A DNA stretch of 64,000 bases. It comes from CALOFP01 sp942492635. Its GTDB lineage: Bacteria > UBP6 > UBA1177 > CALOFP01. Where the stretch lies: NCBI GenBank assembly GCA_942492635.1, contig CALOFP010000003.1, forward strand, positions 496,001 to 560,000, read 5' to 3'. The position numbers and the translations under genes are program-made. The notes beneath the pieces are model-generated. The model worked only from the letters and a program-made list of their open reading frames with translations, searched no databases and was not told where the DNA came from. This document shows, in pieces, positions 26,312 to 34,267 of the stretch; position 1 is the first letter of the stretch, and every line of letters begins with the position of its first letter.

Positions 26312-27391
26312 TCAAGGCCCGGCACGGATGCTGATAAAAACGCCTGATTCCCGTGGGATGATTGCCTTGAGAACCATTTCCTTTTTGCATGATTTGCATT
26401 TGCAGGTCGGCCGTTTTACTTTTTCTTCCGATCCGGTTATTACGACATTGAGCATGAGTTGAAGTAAGTTCAATTTTTTCTTGGAGTTGCCGTGAAGAAA
26501 ACCATAATCTCTGCACCTTCTGAATCCCTTGGGTAGCACATGTTTCAACACAAGGTAGAGAAAGGTTTCGCCGGAAAGAGTACGCGTTTCCTCTTTTTTC
26601 GATCCCGAATCGGTATAGCGGAATGTTACTTCTCCATTCTCATCCTTAAGAATCCTTTTTTCGGATATGACGCCTCTGTAAAGGTAGCGCGAAAGATACT
26701 CTAGGCCAGGCTGTCCTGTTCCTGTATTCTTTACATCGGTAACCCAATCTTTTTTATAAAGATCGACGGGGATTTCCATCTCTTTTTCTTTCATTAATGC
26801 AATCAGTTTGCCTCTGAAAAGCAAAGAAAGAACCTTTGCAGGCATGAGATACTTTCCCTTTTTCTCTTTCCATGCTCTGCCGTTTTCGCAGATGGCTCCT
26901 GACGGCACGATGTAGTGGATGTGCGGATGGTAATTGAGTCGCCTGCTGTTGCTGTGGAAAACACCGGTAAAACCGATCTCTCCGCCCAGATGTTTCTTGT
27001 TCGCTGCCAGCTGCTTCATCGCCTCGGCGGAAGCCTTGAACATCATGTCGTAGAATTGGCGGCCGTGCCTCATCGCGATTACATGCAGTTCCGCCGGAAT
27101 TGTAAACGTGACCATGAAGTATTTCACAGGCAACAGTTTCGCCTTCTGTTTCTCCAACCATTCCGTGGTCAGATGGTTCTGGCAACGGGGACAGCTTCTG
27201 TGACCACACGACTGGTAAACCTGCCGCTCGGCTCCGCATTCCGGACAGCTGTAATGCAGCTCGCCGGAGGCCGCGGTGCGACACTCCTTTATTCTGCGCA
27301 TCGCCGTAAAACACTCCGGACGCAGTATTTCGCCAAACGTTTCCAATGTCTTCGCGCCGTGATTTTCAAATACGTTGGCGAGTGCAATCAT
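26312..27391 (-). CDS. IS91-family HUH transposase
   Basis: 359 residues. An N-terminal zinc ribbon (CPECG, then CGHRSCPRCQ, about residues 50-75) is followed by the rolling-circle nuclease domain. That domain has the metal-binding HUH motif in YHPHIHYIVPSG and the tyrosine region LEYLSRYLYRGVIS. A further Cys pair (CKCKSC) lies near the C-terminus. The enzyme nicks and transfers single-stranded DNA at the element ends. Its start overlaps the stop of the recombinase gene by four bases (ATGA), so the two are coupled. Intact as far as can be seen. Confidence 0.9.
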   Translation of the reverse strand: MIALANVFENHGAKTLETFGEILRPECFTAMRRIKECRTAASGELHYSCPECGAERQVYQSCGHRSCPRCQNHLTTEWLEKQKAKLLPVKYFMVTFTIPAELHVIAMRHGRQFYDMMFKASAEAMKQLAANKKHLGGEIGFTGVFHSNSRRLNYHPHIHYIVPSGAICENGRAWKEKKGKYLMPAKVLSLLFRGKLIALMKEKEMEIPVDLYKKDWVTDVKNTGTGQPGLEYLSRYLYRGVISEKRILKDENGEVTFRYTDSGSKKEETRTLSGETFLYLVLKHVLPKGFRRCRDYGFLHGNSKKKLNLLQLMLNVVITGSEEKVKRPTCKCKSCKKEMVLKAIIPRESGVFISIRAGP

Positions 27392-27984
27392 TTTGTAATT
27401 TCCGAATAAACAGCTGAAATTATCTGTTCGATAACGTTATCCGCGTTTTGACCGGCTTCTTTTGTGATCTGCAGGTAGTTGAGTGTGGTTATTACACTTG
27501 AATGTCCCATGTTCGCCTTTATCTGAGGGATGGTAAGACCTGCCTCAAGAAGGTGAGTCGCATAGCAGTGCCTGAGAGAATGGGTGGTGATCTTTTTTTT
27601 AATTCCGACTTCCTCGACAGCCTTCCTGATTGCCGATTGAACAGAATATGGTGTCATATGGCGATCGGTATTTCTTATCCGTTCCGGGGCACCCATCAGA
27701 AGAGGAAATAGAAGGTTCCGGTTTCTATGGGTTTTCCAATAGTCACGAAGGATTTCGAGAGTCGGTTCAGGCAGCGGAACATAGCGATCCTTGTTTCTCT
27801 TGCTGCAGCGGATGTGAACGAACATACGGTCGCTGTCGATATCTCCACATTTCAGATTCAGCGCTTCTGAAATTCGAAGCCCCATGCTGTATATTGTAAA
27901 AAAGAGGGCTCTGTAACATGGTTTTCGGAACGATTTTAAAAGCTCCGTTGTCTCACGAAGACTGAGAACATCAGGAATAGCCAC
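27388..27984 (-). CDS. Tyrosine recombinase, catalytic domain (separated from its N-terminal part)
   Basis: 198 residues containing the full catalytic set of the integrase family: Arg in MGLRISEALNL, HSLRHCYATHLLEAG, and MGHSS with the nucleophile Tyr in TLNYLQI. The arm-binding N-terminal domain is encoded just upstream in another frame, and the two frames overlap by 14 bases (27971-27984). The frame here opens with a GTG and has a stop codon shortly before, so this is either a single-base frameshift of one integrase gene, a programmed frameshift, or two coupled subunits. It overlaps the transposase gene downstream. Confidence 0.8.
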   Translation of the reverse strand: MAIPDVLSLRETTELLKSFRKPCYRALFFTIYSMGLRISEALNLKCGDIDSDRMFVHIRCSKRNKDRYVPLPEPTLEILRDYWKTHRNRNLLFPLLMGAPERIRNTDRHMTPYSVQSAIRKAVEEVGIKKKITTHSLRHCYATHLLEAGLTIPQIKANMGHSSVITTLNYLQITKEAGQNADNVIEQIISAVYSEITK

Positions 27985-28291
27985 TGAAATTCTGAGGCTT
28001 TACGATTTTGTCCCAATCAAGCGGTTTTTCAATGACGAATTTCCAGAAAAACTTAACGGCACATAATTCGGTGTTAACCTTTCCCCATGAAAAATTATCG
28101 ATCATTTGACCGAAGTAACGCTTCATGTCGTTCCTTTTAAGGTCGATAATCGAATAGTCGAAAAATTCCGCGAACCTGCGTACCGCTCTGCTGTAGGCGG
28201 CAATAGTAGTTTCTACCTTACCCTGTAACTTGAGATTTTCCTGGTAAAGTGAATAAAGATGCTCGAATTCTTGTGCGTTTGATTTCTGCAT
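27971..28291 (-). CDS. Tyrosine recombinase, N-terminal SAM-like DNA-binding part
   Basis: 106 residues matching the core-binding domain of phage-type integrases (YLYRSY-like start LYSLYQENLKLQGK, TIAAYSRAVRRFAEFF, VNTELCAVKFFWKFV). It ends KIVKPQNFSGYS where a normal integrase would continue into the catalytic domain, which is present in a different frame immediately after. GGAG lies seven bases before the ATG. It appears to be the 5' half of a frameshifted recombinase gene. Confidence 0.75.
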   Translation of the reverse strand: MQKSNAQEFEHLYSLYQENLKLQGKVETTIAAYSRAVRRFAEFFDYSIIDLKRNDMKRYFGQMIDNFSWGKVNTELCAVKFFWKFVIEKPLDWDKIVKPQNFSGYS

Positions 28292-28420
28292 GATATAACT
28301 CCATTTCTTGTAATGGTGGTGTTCCCCGTGAACACCACTCTTTTTCCATAAAGTTATATCTATTCTTGAATTTGTTTCAGAAAACTGCCGCGGAGCGGCT
28401 TAGTTCAATATTCATTATCT

Positions 28421-28924
28421 TTGATTTTCCATATCGCTTTGGTACAAAGTATTTGCCTCGACATAGATCATCAGATGCCTTCGATAATTTTTTCCGCAAA
28501 GGGCGGGAAGATAATCAACATCGAGGAGAAAATCTACCTCGGCAACGTTGAAATCAAGCGCATCCGTCAGGTTGATCCGGACAGCTTATTGACAACTGAG
28601 AAACTGGAAAGATACAGCCTGCACGTGATGGACGATCAGTCGCGCATAGCGACTGTCCATCACTGGACAAAAGATGCATATCTATCCGAATTGAACAGCC
28701 ACACCCAGCTCAATACCAATAAAATCCGCTACCAGTACGGCAACCACCTCGGCAGCGCATCCCTGGAACTCGATCACACCGGTCAAATCATAAGCTACGA
28801 AGAGTACTTTTCCAACGAGTGTTCGAATAAAGTGATTTTATTTTCTATAAAATCTATAAGAAAGGTTCAAAGTAAACCTGTCAATTTTTGTACATACAAA
28901 GATAAAAACCATAATTTATTCTAA
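28421..28924 (+). pseudogene. Truncated copy of the RHS core
   Basis: Between about 28505 and 28812 the frame matches residues about 1967-2067 of the giant RHS toxin: EEKIYLGNVEIKRI, LHVMDDQSRIATVHHW, RYQYGNHLGSASLE, YEEYF. The DNA is nearly identical for about 50 bases (CGCTACCAGTACGGCAACC and onward). Homology stops abruptly after EEYF, before the core end, and 37 unrelated codons follow to the TAA at 28924. The last about 35 bases resemble the 3' end of the immunity gene at 24440-24475. Upstream homology also ends abruptly, close to the mobile element. Confidence 0.75.
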
Positions 28925-28944
28925 ATATTCACTTTTCTCATATG

Positions 28945-29517
28945 TTAATTCACCTCATTACATATGAATGCAATTTCTCCTGTATCTATGTCGATTTTTT
29001 CTGATGTATCAATATTTTCAAGATAGCCAGCTATAGAAACAACCCCTTCCAGTACAGTATTTTTCTTGTATTTGGTAACTCTAAAATTTATCTGAGTATT
29101 ATTATTATGAAAAGATTGAGCACTAAATATCCTGGTCTCATTTTCCCGAAAACTTGCGAAAACGTTATCAAAACTTTTACCTAAGACAATTGAGTCTGTT
29201 TTCACTGAAATTTGTAGATCTTTTGGTTTTGTTAAAGCTGATATTCCATTATTGTGGAAAGATATAAACAGTTCAATATTTTCGTCAGCAAGATGCTCTT
29301 CCTGACAGTAGATGTCAACAAATTTAATATCTTCATTAATATCACCAGACAAATTTACTTCCCAGGGACCACCATTATCGACCTTTTCTTTATCACTGCT
29401 ATCTTCTTCACAGGGGCGATCTTGCTTAATATCATTCCAAATTAGCGGATCCCCACCTTCCTGCGATGAACAGCCAATATAAAAAATTAAATAAATAGCA
29501 ATGAGAAATTTTTCCAT
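28945..29517 (-). CDS. Hypothetical lipoprotein
   Basis: 190 residues. A lipoprotein signal peptide ends in the lipobox IGCS, followed by an acidic linker (CEEDSSDKEK) and a beta-rich domain (IELFISFHNNGISAL, NFRVTKYKKNTVLEGVVSIAGYLEN) that suggests an Ig-like fold. ATG at 29517 is chosen because AGGTGG lies five bases before it; an in-frame GTG at 29526 is less likely. No family recognised. It lies downstream of the DUF1566 genes on the same strand but 260 bases away, and next to the RHS debris, with low GC. Confidence 0.65.
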   Translation of the reverse strand: MEKFLIAIYLIFYIGCSSQEGGDPLIWNDIKQDRPCEEDSSDKEKVDNGGPWEVNLSGDINEDIKFVDIYCQEEHLADENIELFISFHNNGISALTKPKDLQISVKTDSIVLGKSFDNVFASFRENETRIFSAQSFHNNNTQINFRVTKYKKNTVLEGVVSIAGYLENIDTSEKIDIDTGEIAFICNEVN

Positions 29518-29776
29518 CAGGACCACCTGTTGAAATGTAGATTTAAATAATTATAAAAGAAATATCGTCTATTTTTGCGAATTTGTCAAATTTTTACAAA
29601 TTATCTTAAAACTACTTTAGATTTCGGAAACAGGAAAGCGAATGCAATAATTATCAATTTCAAAAACAATTATTACCCTGAATTAAAAGATAGTTGTTGG
29701 TTGAACATTGATTTATCTCAATAAGAAAAGGTTTTTTAGAATACATATAAGTTTACTTTGACAGGGAAAGTGGATT

Positions 29777-30265
29777 TTACTTTTCTGCCTTTGTGGTGTC
29801 GAGAACGCAGCGGGCGTTGTATCTTCTGTTGTGCATGCTGTCTTTGCTCACCATTCCCGACATGAATTTTATGTCCCATGCACTGTTAGGATCCTTCTTT
29901 ACCATTGTCTTCGACCAGAATCCCTCCTTCGGCATTGCCGGGAAATCAGTAACAGCTGTCCCTTTGGGGTTGTCGATTTTTACCAGAGATATAAGCTCTT
30001 TTATATCTGGCAGTCTCCAATTTGTAAGCCCGGCATAATCAAGGTTTTCACAATAAGCAGATGCTTCATCCCATTTAACCGAAAATTTATAGTCTTTAGT
30101 CCATACTAAACCTGTAAGGTTGTCTTTGACTGTAGCATGGGTCTGAGTTTCCTTCTCACCATCCTCATTTGTTACTTCAACCTGTTTTTCTGTAACAGTG
30201 TAACGCTGTGCAAAAAGGCTTGCAGCGCAAAAAAGTATAGATATTAAAACAATTGCTTTCTTCAT
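29777..30265 (-). CDS. Exported DUF1566 (Lcl C-terminal domain) protein
   Basis: 162 residues. A signal peptide (residues 1-19, ending LFA|Q) is followed by one DUF1566 domain: DNLTGLVWTKD, the aromatic-rich AYCENLDYAGLTNWRLP, IKELISLV, FWSKT, and a closing ARCV. Such domains are common in surface proteins of deltaproteobacteria-like genomes; the ligand is unknown. The gene starts nine bases after the DUF1566 lipoprotein gene, with AGGAGG in front, so both should be on one mRNA, downstream of the cobalamin riboswitch. Confidence 0.85.
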   Translation of the reverse strand: MKKAIVLISILFCAASLFAQRYTVTEKQVEVTNEDGEKETQTHATVKDNLTGLVWTKDYKFSVKWDEASAYCENLDYAGLTNWRLPDIKELISLVKIDNPKGTAVTDFPAMPKEGFWSKTMVKKDPNSAWDIKFMSGMVSKDSMHNRRYNARCVLDTTKAEK

Positions 30266-30274
30266 TTTTCCCTC

Positions 30275-31360
30275 CTATTCACCGACTCTTACACATCTCA
30301 CGTTGGATGTGGATGTCTTGTAAGTAAAACCTGCACTTCCATTGCTGAAGTATATTCTCCATGCGCGTGGACTCGGTTCATCTGAATCCAGCGGCTTGAA
30401 ATAGGCGTAATCGGAAGATGTCCAGAAGTACTTGTTTGCAGGCATTTCAGCAAAAAGATCTGTCTTTATGGCCGGATCCTTCTTTTCGAAATCAACAATT
30501 GTAAAGATCTCGTGGTAATCCGGAACATGCCAGTCCATGTATCCTGCATAGGTAAGATTTGCACAGTACTCCTGCGCTTCCTGCCAGTTCACAGGCTCTT
30601 CAGTACCCTTCTGCTGCCAGATAAGCCCCCTCTTTGTATCGATTACAACCGGTTCGTCTGCCGCAGTTTTATCGAGAGTAAAGTCACTGTCTTCTGCAAA
30701 AATGTCAAAATAGGTGCTTCCGGAGTAGCGAACTACCATTACGAGGTTCTTGTCGTCGTCCATTATTACTTTTTCTTCAACAACATCCTCTCCTGCAGCA
30801 TCATGCCATGAAACGACCACTTTATCATCGGCCGGTTTTGCGCTGAGAGTTACCTCTGTTCCTTTTGCGAAACAGCGCTTTTCTGCCTCCGAAGCGGGTG
30901 TTGTTTCAACCTGTATATTCATTTCAGGTCTTACTTTGATTGTGAGTCTGACTTCATCCATACCACAACCGTTAGGATTCACCGGTTCGTCATCCTCTTC
31001 CTCAACAAGGTCTACATCCTGGATTTCATCCTCATCAGCTTCAAAATCATCGTCAACAACAACATCTTCCTCTTCACCATCAACAAGGTCATCGTCTGTT
31101 TCCTGATTTCCGTTGTCAACAGCTTCCTCATCTGTTACGGGATTTTCCTCTTCAACCTTCTCATCCTGATCAGCTTTTGAAGGTTTTTCGAAATCATCCT
31201 TCTCTTCTTTTACTGAATCGTCATCTGCGGATTCTAAGGAATCCCCGTCGCCTGTTTCGTTTACGATGCCCTGATCGCTATCTGTTACGTTGTCGTTAAC
31301 CTCACCACAACCGATAAGGATCATTGAAAAAATCAAAAACAGCACGCAAGATCTTTTCAT
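30275..31360 (-). CDS. DUF1566 lipoprotein with a long acidic linker
   Basis: 361 residues. The signal peptide ends in lipobox LIGCG. Residues about 22-130 are an extreme Asp/Glu-rich linker. A middle beta domain follows (VRLTIKVRPEMNIQVETTPAS, VVSWHDAAGEDVVE), and then a C-terminal DUF1566 domain (GLIWQQKG, YCANLTYAGYMDWHVPD, FWTSSDYAYF, NVRCVRVGE). It is probably anchored in the outer membrane with the acidic stretch as a spacer. AGGAGG precedes the ATG. The 160-base leader carries a cobalamin riboswitch, so expression may fall when B12 is plentiful. Confidence 0.88.
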   Translation of the reverse strand: MKRSCVLFLIFSMILIGCGEVNDNVTDSDQGIVNETGDGDSLESADDDSVKEEKDDFEKPSKADQDEKVEEENPVTDEEAVDNGNQETDDDLVDGEEEDVVVDDDFEADEDEIQDVDLVEEEDDEPVNPNGCGMDEVRLTIKVRPEMNIQVETTPASEAEKRCFAKGTEVTLSAKPADDKVVVSWHDAAGEDVVEEKVIMDDDKNLVMVVRYSGSTYFDIFAEDSDFTLDKTAADEPVVIDTKRGLIWQQKGTEEPVNWQEAQEYCANLTYAGYMDWHVPDYHEIFTIVDFEKKDPAIKTDLFAEMPANKYFWTSSDYAYFKPLDSDEPSPRAWRIYFSNGSAGFTYKTSTSNVRCVRVGE

Positions 31361-31516
31361 AATCTTCCTCCTTGAAAAGTCTAAATGTGCGCTGAGTGGA
31401 AAATGCTGAAGAATGAATTCGGAATCCGGCTGAAATTGAGCGTGACGCTCCCGCCGAATAGTAATTTGAATATCTTCCGCGTTTTACACTCTGCACCCAG
31501 AGAGTAATAAAACTTT

Positions 31517-31668
31517 ATGCTGTGGCAGGTCTCCTGACTCGAGGTGTAAGAGCTAGGCGCCTTCCCGGTTTCCCAGTGACATATTGCTTCGCTCAACCTC
31601 TCACAGTGCCTGGGGGCGTGCAGTTTTTTAACTGACTTCCCTTTTAAGCCGTACAGGCACCATCAGCG
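31517..31668 (-). ncRNA. Cobalamin (B12) riboswitch
   Basis: Read on the minus strand, the conserved core elements appear in order: a 5' GGTGCC, AAAAGGGAA, a hairpin with GCCCCC-like segment (CACGCCCCC) and CACTGT, then CACTGG, GGGAAGG, and the 3' box GGAGACCTGCC. GCTG at the 5' end can pair with CAGC at the 3' end to close P1. This matches the adenosylcobalamin-class riboswitch. It ends about 160 bases before the start codon of the DUF1566 lipoprotein, which is the nearest gene in the right direction. The leader after it contains small hairpins (GAGCG/CGCTC near 31450) but no obvious terminator. Confidence 0.93.
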
Positions 31669-31930
31669 GAGGCAAGTCTAACGAAAAGCGAGTACGTGTC
31701 AACTTTTAAAACAATTTTATTTCTCAAGAATCCAACGATGTTGATCTCAAAATCAATTTCAGAAACTCTACATTCCACGTCTAAGCACTGTTTTAATTGA
31801 ACAATAATGTTTCTTTGAACAATTTTAAAAACAGATTGAAAAAAAAGTCAAATTTGCAAAAATGTGAAAAAAGTGATAAATTTTTATAGCTTAACTTCAA
31901 TGACATCAACAATCGAATAAGGAGGATTTT

Positions 31931-34249
31931 ATGACAAAGTTTTTTGCAGCAATTGTCCTTTCGCTTTTTCTTCTTTTCTCCTGCGCAACAGAAGAGGCTG
32001 ATTCGGTCCCGCTTGAAGCTGCAGGTCAGGATCTTGATCTGGGGTCCGCTGACGAGGAGATGGAGGATTCAGATCTTGCAATGCCGGACAAAAAAGACGA
32101 CGAAAAACCAGATCCCAGCGACGGCGATGTCTCACTGGATCCGGAAGTAACGGAAGATGTTGTGGCTGTCGTATCCACCCAGCCTTCAGCGGACGAGATT
32201 GAAGTTCCCAGATTTCTTCGTGTTTCAGCAACATTCAATCAACCGGTAAGGTGCGACGAACAGCCCGGAGCCGCAAACTACAAGAATGCGGTGAGCCTTA
32301 TTTTCGTACATACGGGTGAAAAGATCAGCGGAAAAACGGAGTGCTCGAGAGACAAGAAAGCCGTCTACTTCTATCCCGACACTCCCCTTCTGCCCAAATC
32401 CCGGTTCACATTCCACATCGAACCGGGTATTCAGGCTGCACACCCGGTAAACGGTTCTACTCCAAAAATGAAAAATGAAGATTCCTTCTCATTTACCACT
32501 TCCAGAAACAAGCTGGTACACGAGGATTTCGAACGAAACCTCTACACCTGGAGCTGCTCGCTTGTTGATGATTCGAATAATCAAAGCGGCACCTGGCAGA
32601 TCGGAAAACCTGCCGGAGGTTCCTACATTACGGAGGCAAGGTCGGGGGAAAACGTTCTTGCCACCTGGCTCGGACTCGGTTATCCGGATAAACACCAGAT
32701 GGTTTACCAGACAATGAAGCTTCCCATGGGAAACGACTACGTTTCCGCAAAATTCGAGTTCTACGCCTACGTGAACTTCGACATAGTAAAGGATAAGTGG
32801 ATCGGAGTAATTCCCCACATTCTCGTTCTCGACGAGGAGAAGGGTATTTTCAGTTTTCTTGAGAAAGAACCTAAATTGAATTCCGACAATCCCAATCTTA
32901 TCGGCGAGTTCACAACACGCGAAGATCTGGACTATCTCGAGTATATAGATACGGGACTTGGATACATCGACGGTGCCGATGCCGAGGATATTCTGGGAAC
33001 GATCGGCGCAGTCGTCGATATAGTCAAATTTGCCACAACTCCGGTATTCGACGGAATTCACGGAGATATCGGAGGCGACAACCTCTACGCGAAATTCTGG
33101 ATCGACGTTTCAGATTTCCGTGACAAGGAGGTAACAATTGCCTACAACTTCATCAATGAGGATTCCCAAACAACGCTCATTCCCGGCATCTACATCGACG
33201 ATGTCAAGATCGTTGCAGAGTACGAACCGTTCGTCACAAAAATCGAACCACAGTACGACAACACCATCAGGATAGAGTTTTCCGAAGGTGTCTCCTGCAG
33301 CGATGATTTCAACGAGCCGAGGGCGTTCGATGCCGATAACGATGAAAACATCTACGTCATAGTCTTTGAAAATGAGGGAGAAACACTTTTCCGGGAAGTA
33401 AAGGAGAGACGCGTCAAGGGGACCCTCGCCTGCAGCGACTACAACAGGGTCGTCACCTTTACGCCCGATAAGAACGAAACTTTCAGCGCATTCGGTTCCA
33501 ACTACCGGGTCCATGTGCTTAACAGCGTAATCGCAAGAAAGAGGGACCTTGTACCAACGACGGACGAGGATACAGTGGAAGAATTTTTCTTCAAGAGCTA
33601 CCTCCGCGACGATTTTGAAGATGAGGACAACCTGGACATATGGAAAATTTCAGCCGGCGCTGAATTTCTCAAGGAGACCGAATCAGATCATCTCGACATC
33701 TGGCAGATCGGAAAGCCGAACTACATGAAGATGGGGTACATTGTGGGAGGAAAAAATTCCGAAAACGCCATGGCCACACTCCTTACAAGCGGAGCCACAC
33801 TTAAGGAGACGGGTTCCACCACAATCTATCCGGACACTGTCATAAAATTTATCGAGGATGCGAAAGAGAGTTGGATAACTTTCGACGCATACGTGTTCAC
33901 CAGGAAAAATAGCGGAAAGTGGTACTACGGCACCGAACTTCGCGTCTATGAGAAGGATCCGGAATCAGCCGAATGGAAATACTCTGCAACACCGCAGATC
34001 ATTGACCTTTCAGAAACAGGATTGGTCGGCGAGTTTCTCGAAAAATCCGGAATCGGAGCAAAGACCAAGACCGGTCTCAGAGGTCATTCAAAGGACAACA
34101 CCTATTCCAGATTCGCAGTGGACATGAATTCGTTCGTCGGAAAGGAGATCATGATCGGATTTACCTACTTTAACGGTGACAATGAACAGATCAGCGAAAA
34201 GGGCGTGGTGATAGACAACCTGAATGTCTACAGCCTTGGAAATGAGTAA
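31931..34249 (+). CDS. Large lipoprotein with acidic linker and duplicated modules
   Basis: 772 residues. The signal peptide ends in lipobox FSCA. An acidic linker (about 25-75) precedes an SbsA/Big_5-like Ig domain (VSATFNQPV, PLLPKSRFTFHIEPGI). Two beta-rich modules share the same order: DDFEDEDNLDIW and the earlier EDFERNLYTW, each followed by WQIGKP, GG, SEN(A/V)xATxL, and ending in a strand with IDDVKIV or IDNLNVYS. A second Ig-like segment (KIEPQYDNTIRIEFSEGV) lies between them. It is likely a cell-surface structural or adhesin protein. GGAGG precedes the ATG. The next gene starts 18 bases later, so they form an operon. Confidence 0.8.
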   Translation: MTKFFAAIVLSLFLLFSCATEEADSVPLEAAGQDLDLGSADEEMEDSDLAMPDKKDDEKPDPSDGDVSLDPEVTEDVVAVVSTQPSADEIEVPRFLRVSATFNQPVRCDEQPGAANYKNAVSLIFVHTGEKISGKTECSRDKKAVYFYPDTPLLPKSRFTFHIEPGIQAAHPVNGSTPKMKNEDSFSFTTSRNKLVHEDFERNLYTWSCSLVDDSNNQSGTWQIGKPAGGSYITEARSGENVLATWLGLGYPDKHQMVYQTMKLPMGNDYVSAKFEFYAYVNFDIVKDKWIGVIPHILVLDEEKGIFSFLEKEPKLNSDNPNLIGEFTTREDLDYLEYIDTGLGYIDGADAEDILGTIGAVVDIVKFATTPVFDGIHGDIGGDNLYAKFWIDVSDFRDKEVTIAYNFINEDSQTTLIPGIYIDDVKIVAEYEPFVTKIEPQYDNTIRIEFSEGVSCSDDFNEPRAFDADNDENIYVIVFENEGETLFREVKERRVKGTLACSDYNRVVTFTPDKNETFSAFGSNYRVHVLNSVIARKRDLVPTTDEDTVEEFFFKSYLRDDFEDEDNLDIWKISAGAEFLKETESDHLDIWQIGKPNYMKMGYIVGGKNSENAMATLLTSGATLKETGSTTIYPDTVIKFIEDAKESWITFDAYVFTRKNSGKWYYGTELRVYEKDPESAEWKYSATPQIIDLSETGLVGEFLEKSGIGAKTKTGLRGHSKDNTYSRFAVDMNSFVGKEIMIGFTYFNGDNEQISEKGVVIDNLNVYSLGNE

Positions 34250-34267
34250 CGGAATACGGAGGAATTT

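Larger units (their letters stand above)
26027..28411 (-). mobile_element. IS91-like element with tyrosine recombinase
   Basis: About 2.4 kb carrying a HUH (Y2) transposase and a tyrosine recombinase, both leftward and overlapping. The proposed ends are 11-bp perfect inverted repeats (26027-26037 and 28401-28411). Each has a small GC hairpin on its inner side (CCCG gag CGGG; GCCGC gga GCGGC at 28387-28399). IS91 elements usually lack terminal inverted repeats and use hairpin-bearing ori/ter ends, so these boundaries are an inference. The element sits between RHS toxin-tip debris and a truncated RHS core copy. The recombinase is split by a frame change, so the element may no longer be active. 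Confidence 0.65.

Noticed and set aside
31302..31496. Leftward 64-codon frame between riboswitch and lipoprotein
   Set aside because: It overlaps the riboswitch leader and the lipoprotein start in another frame; no domain or ribosome site supports it.
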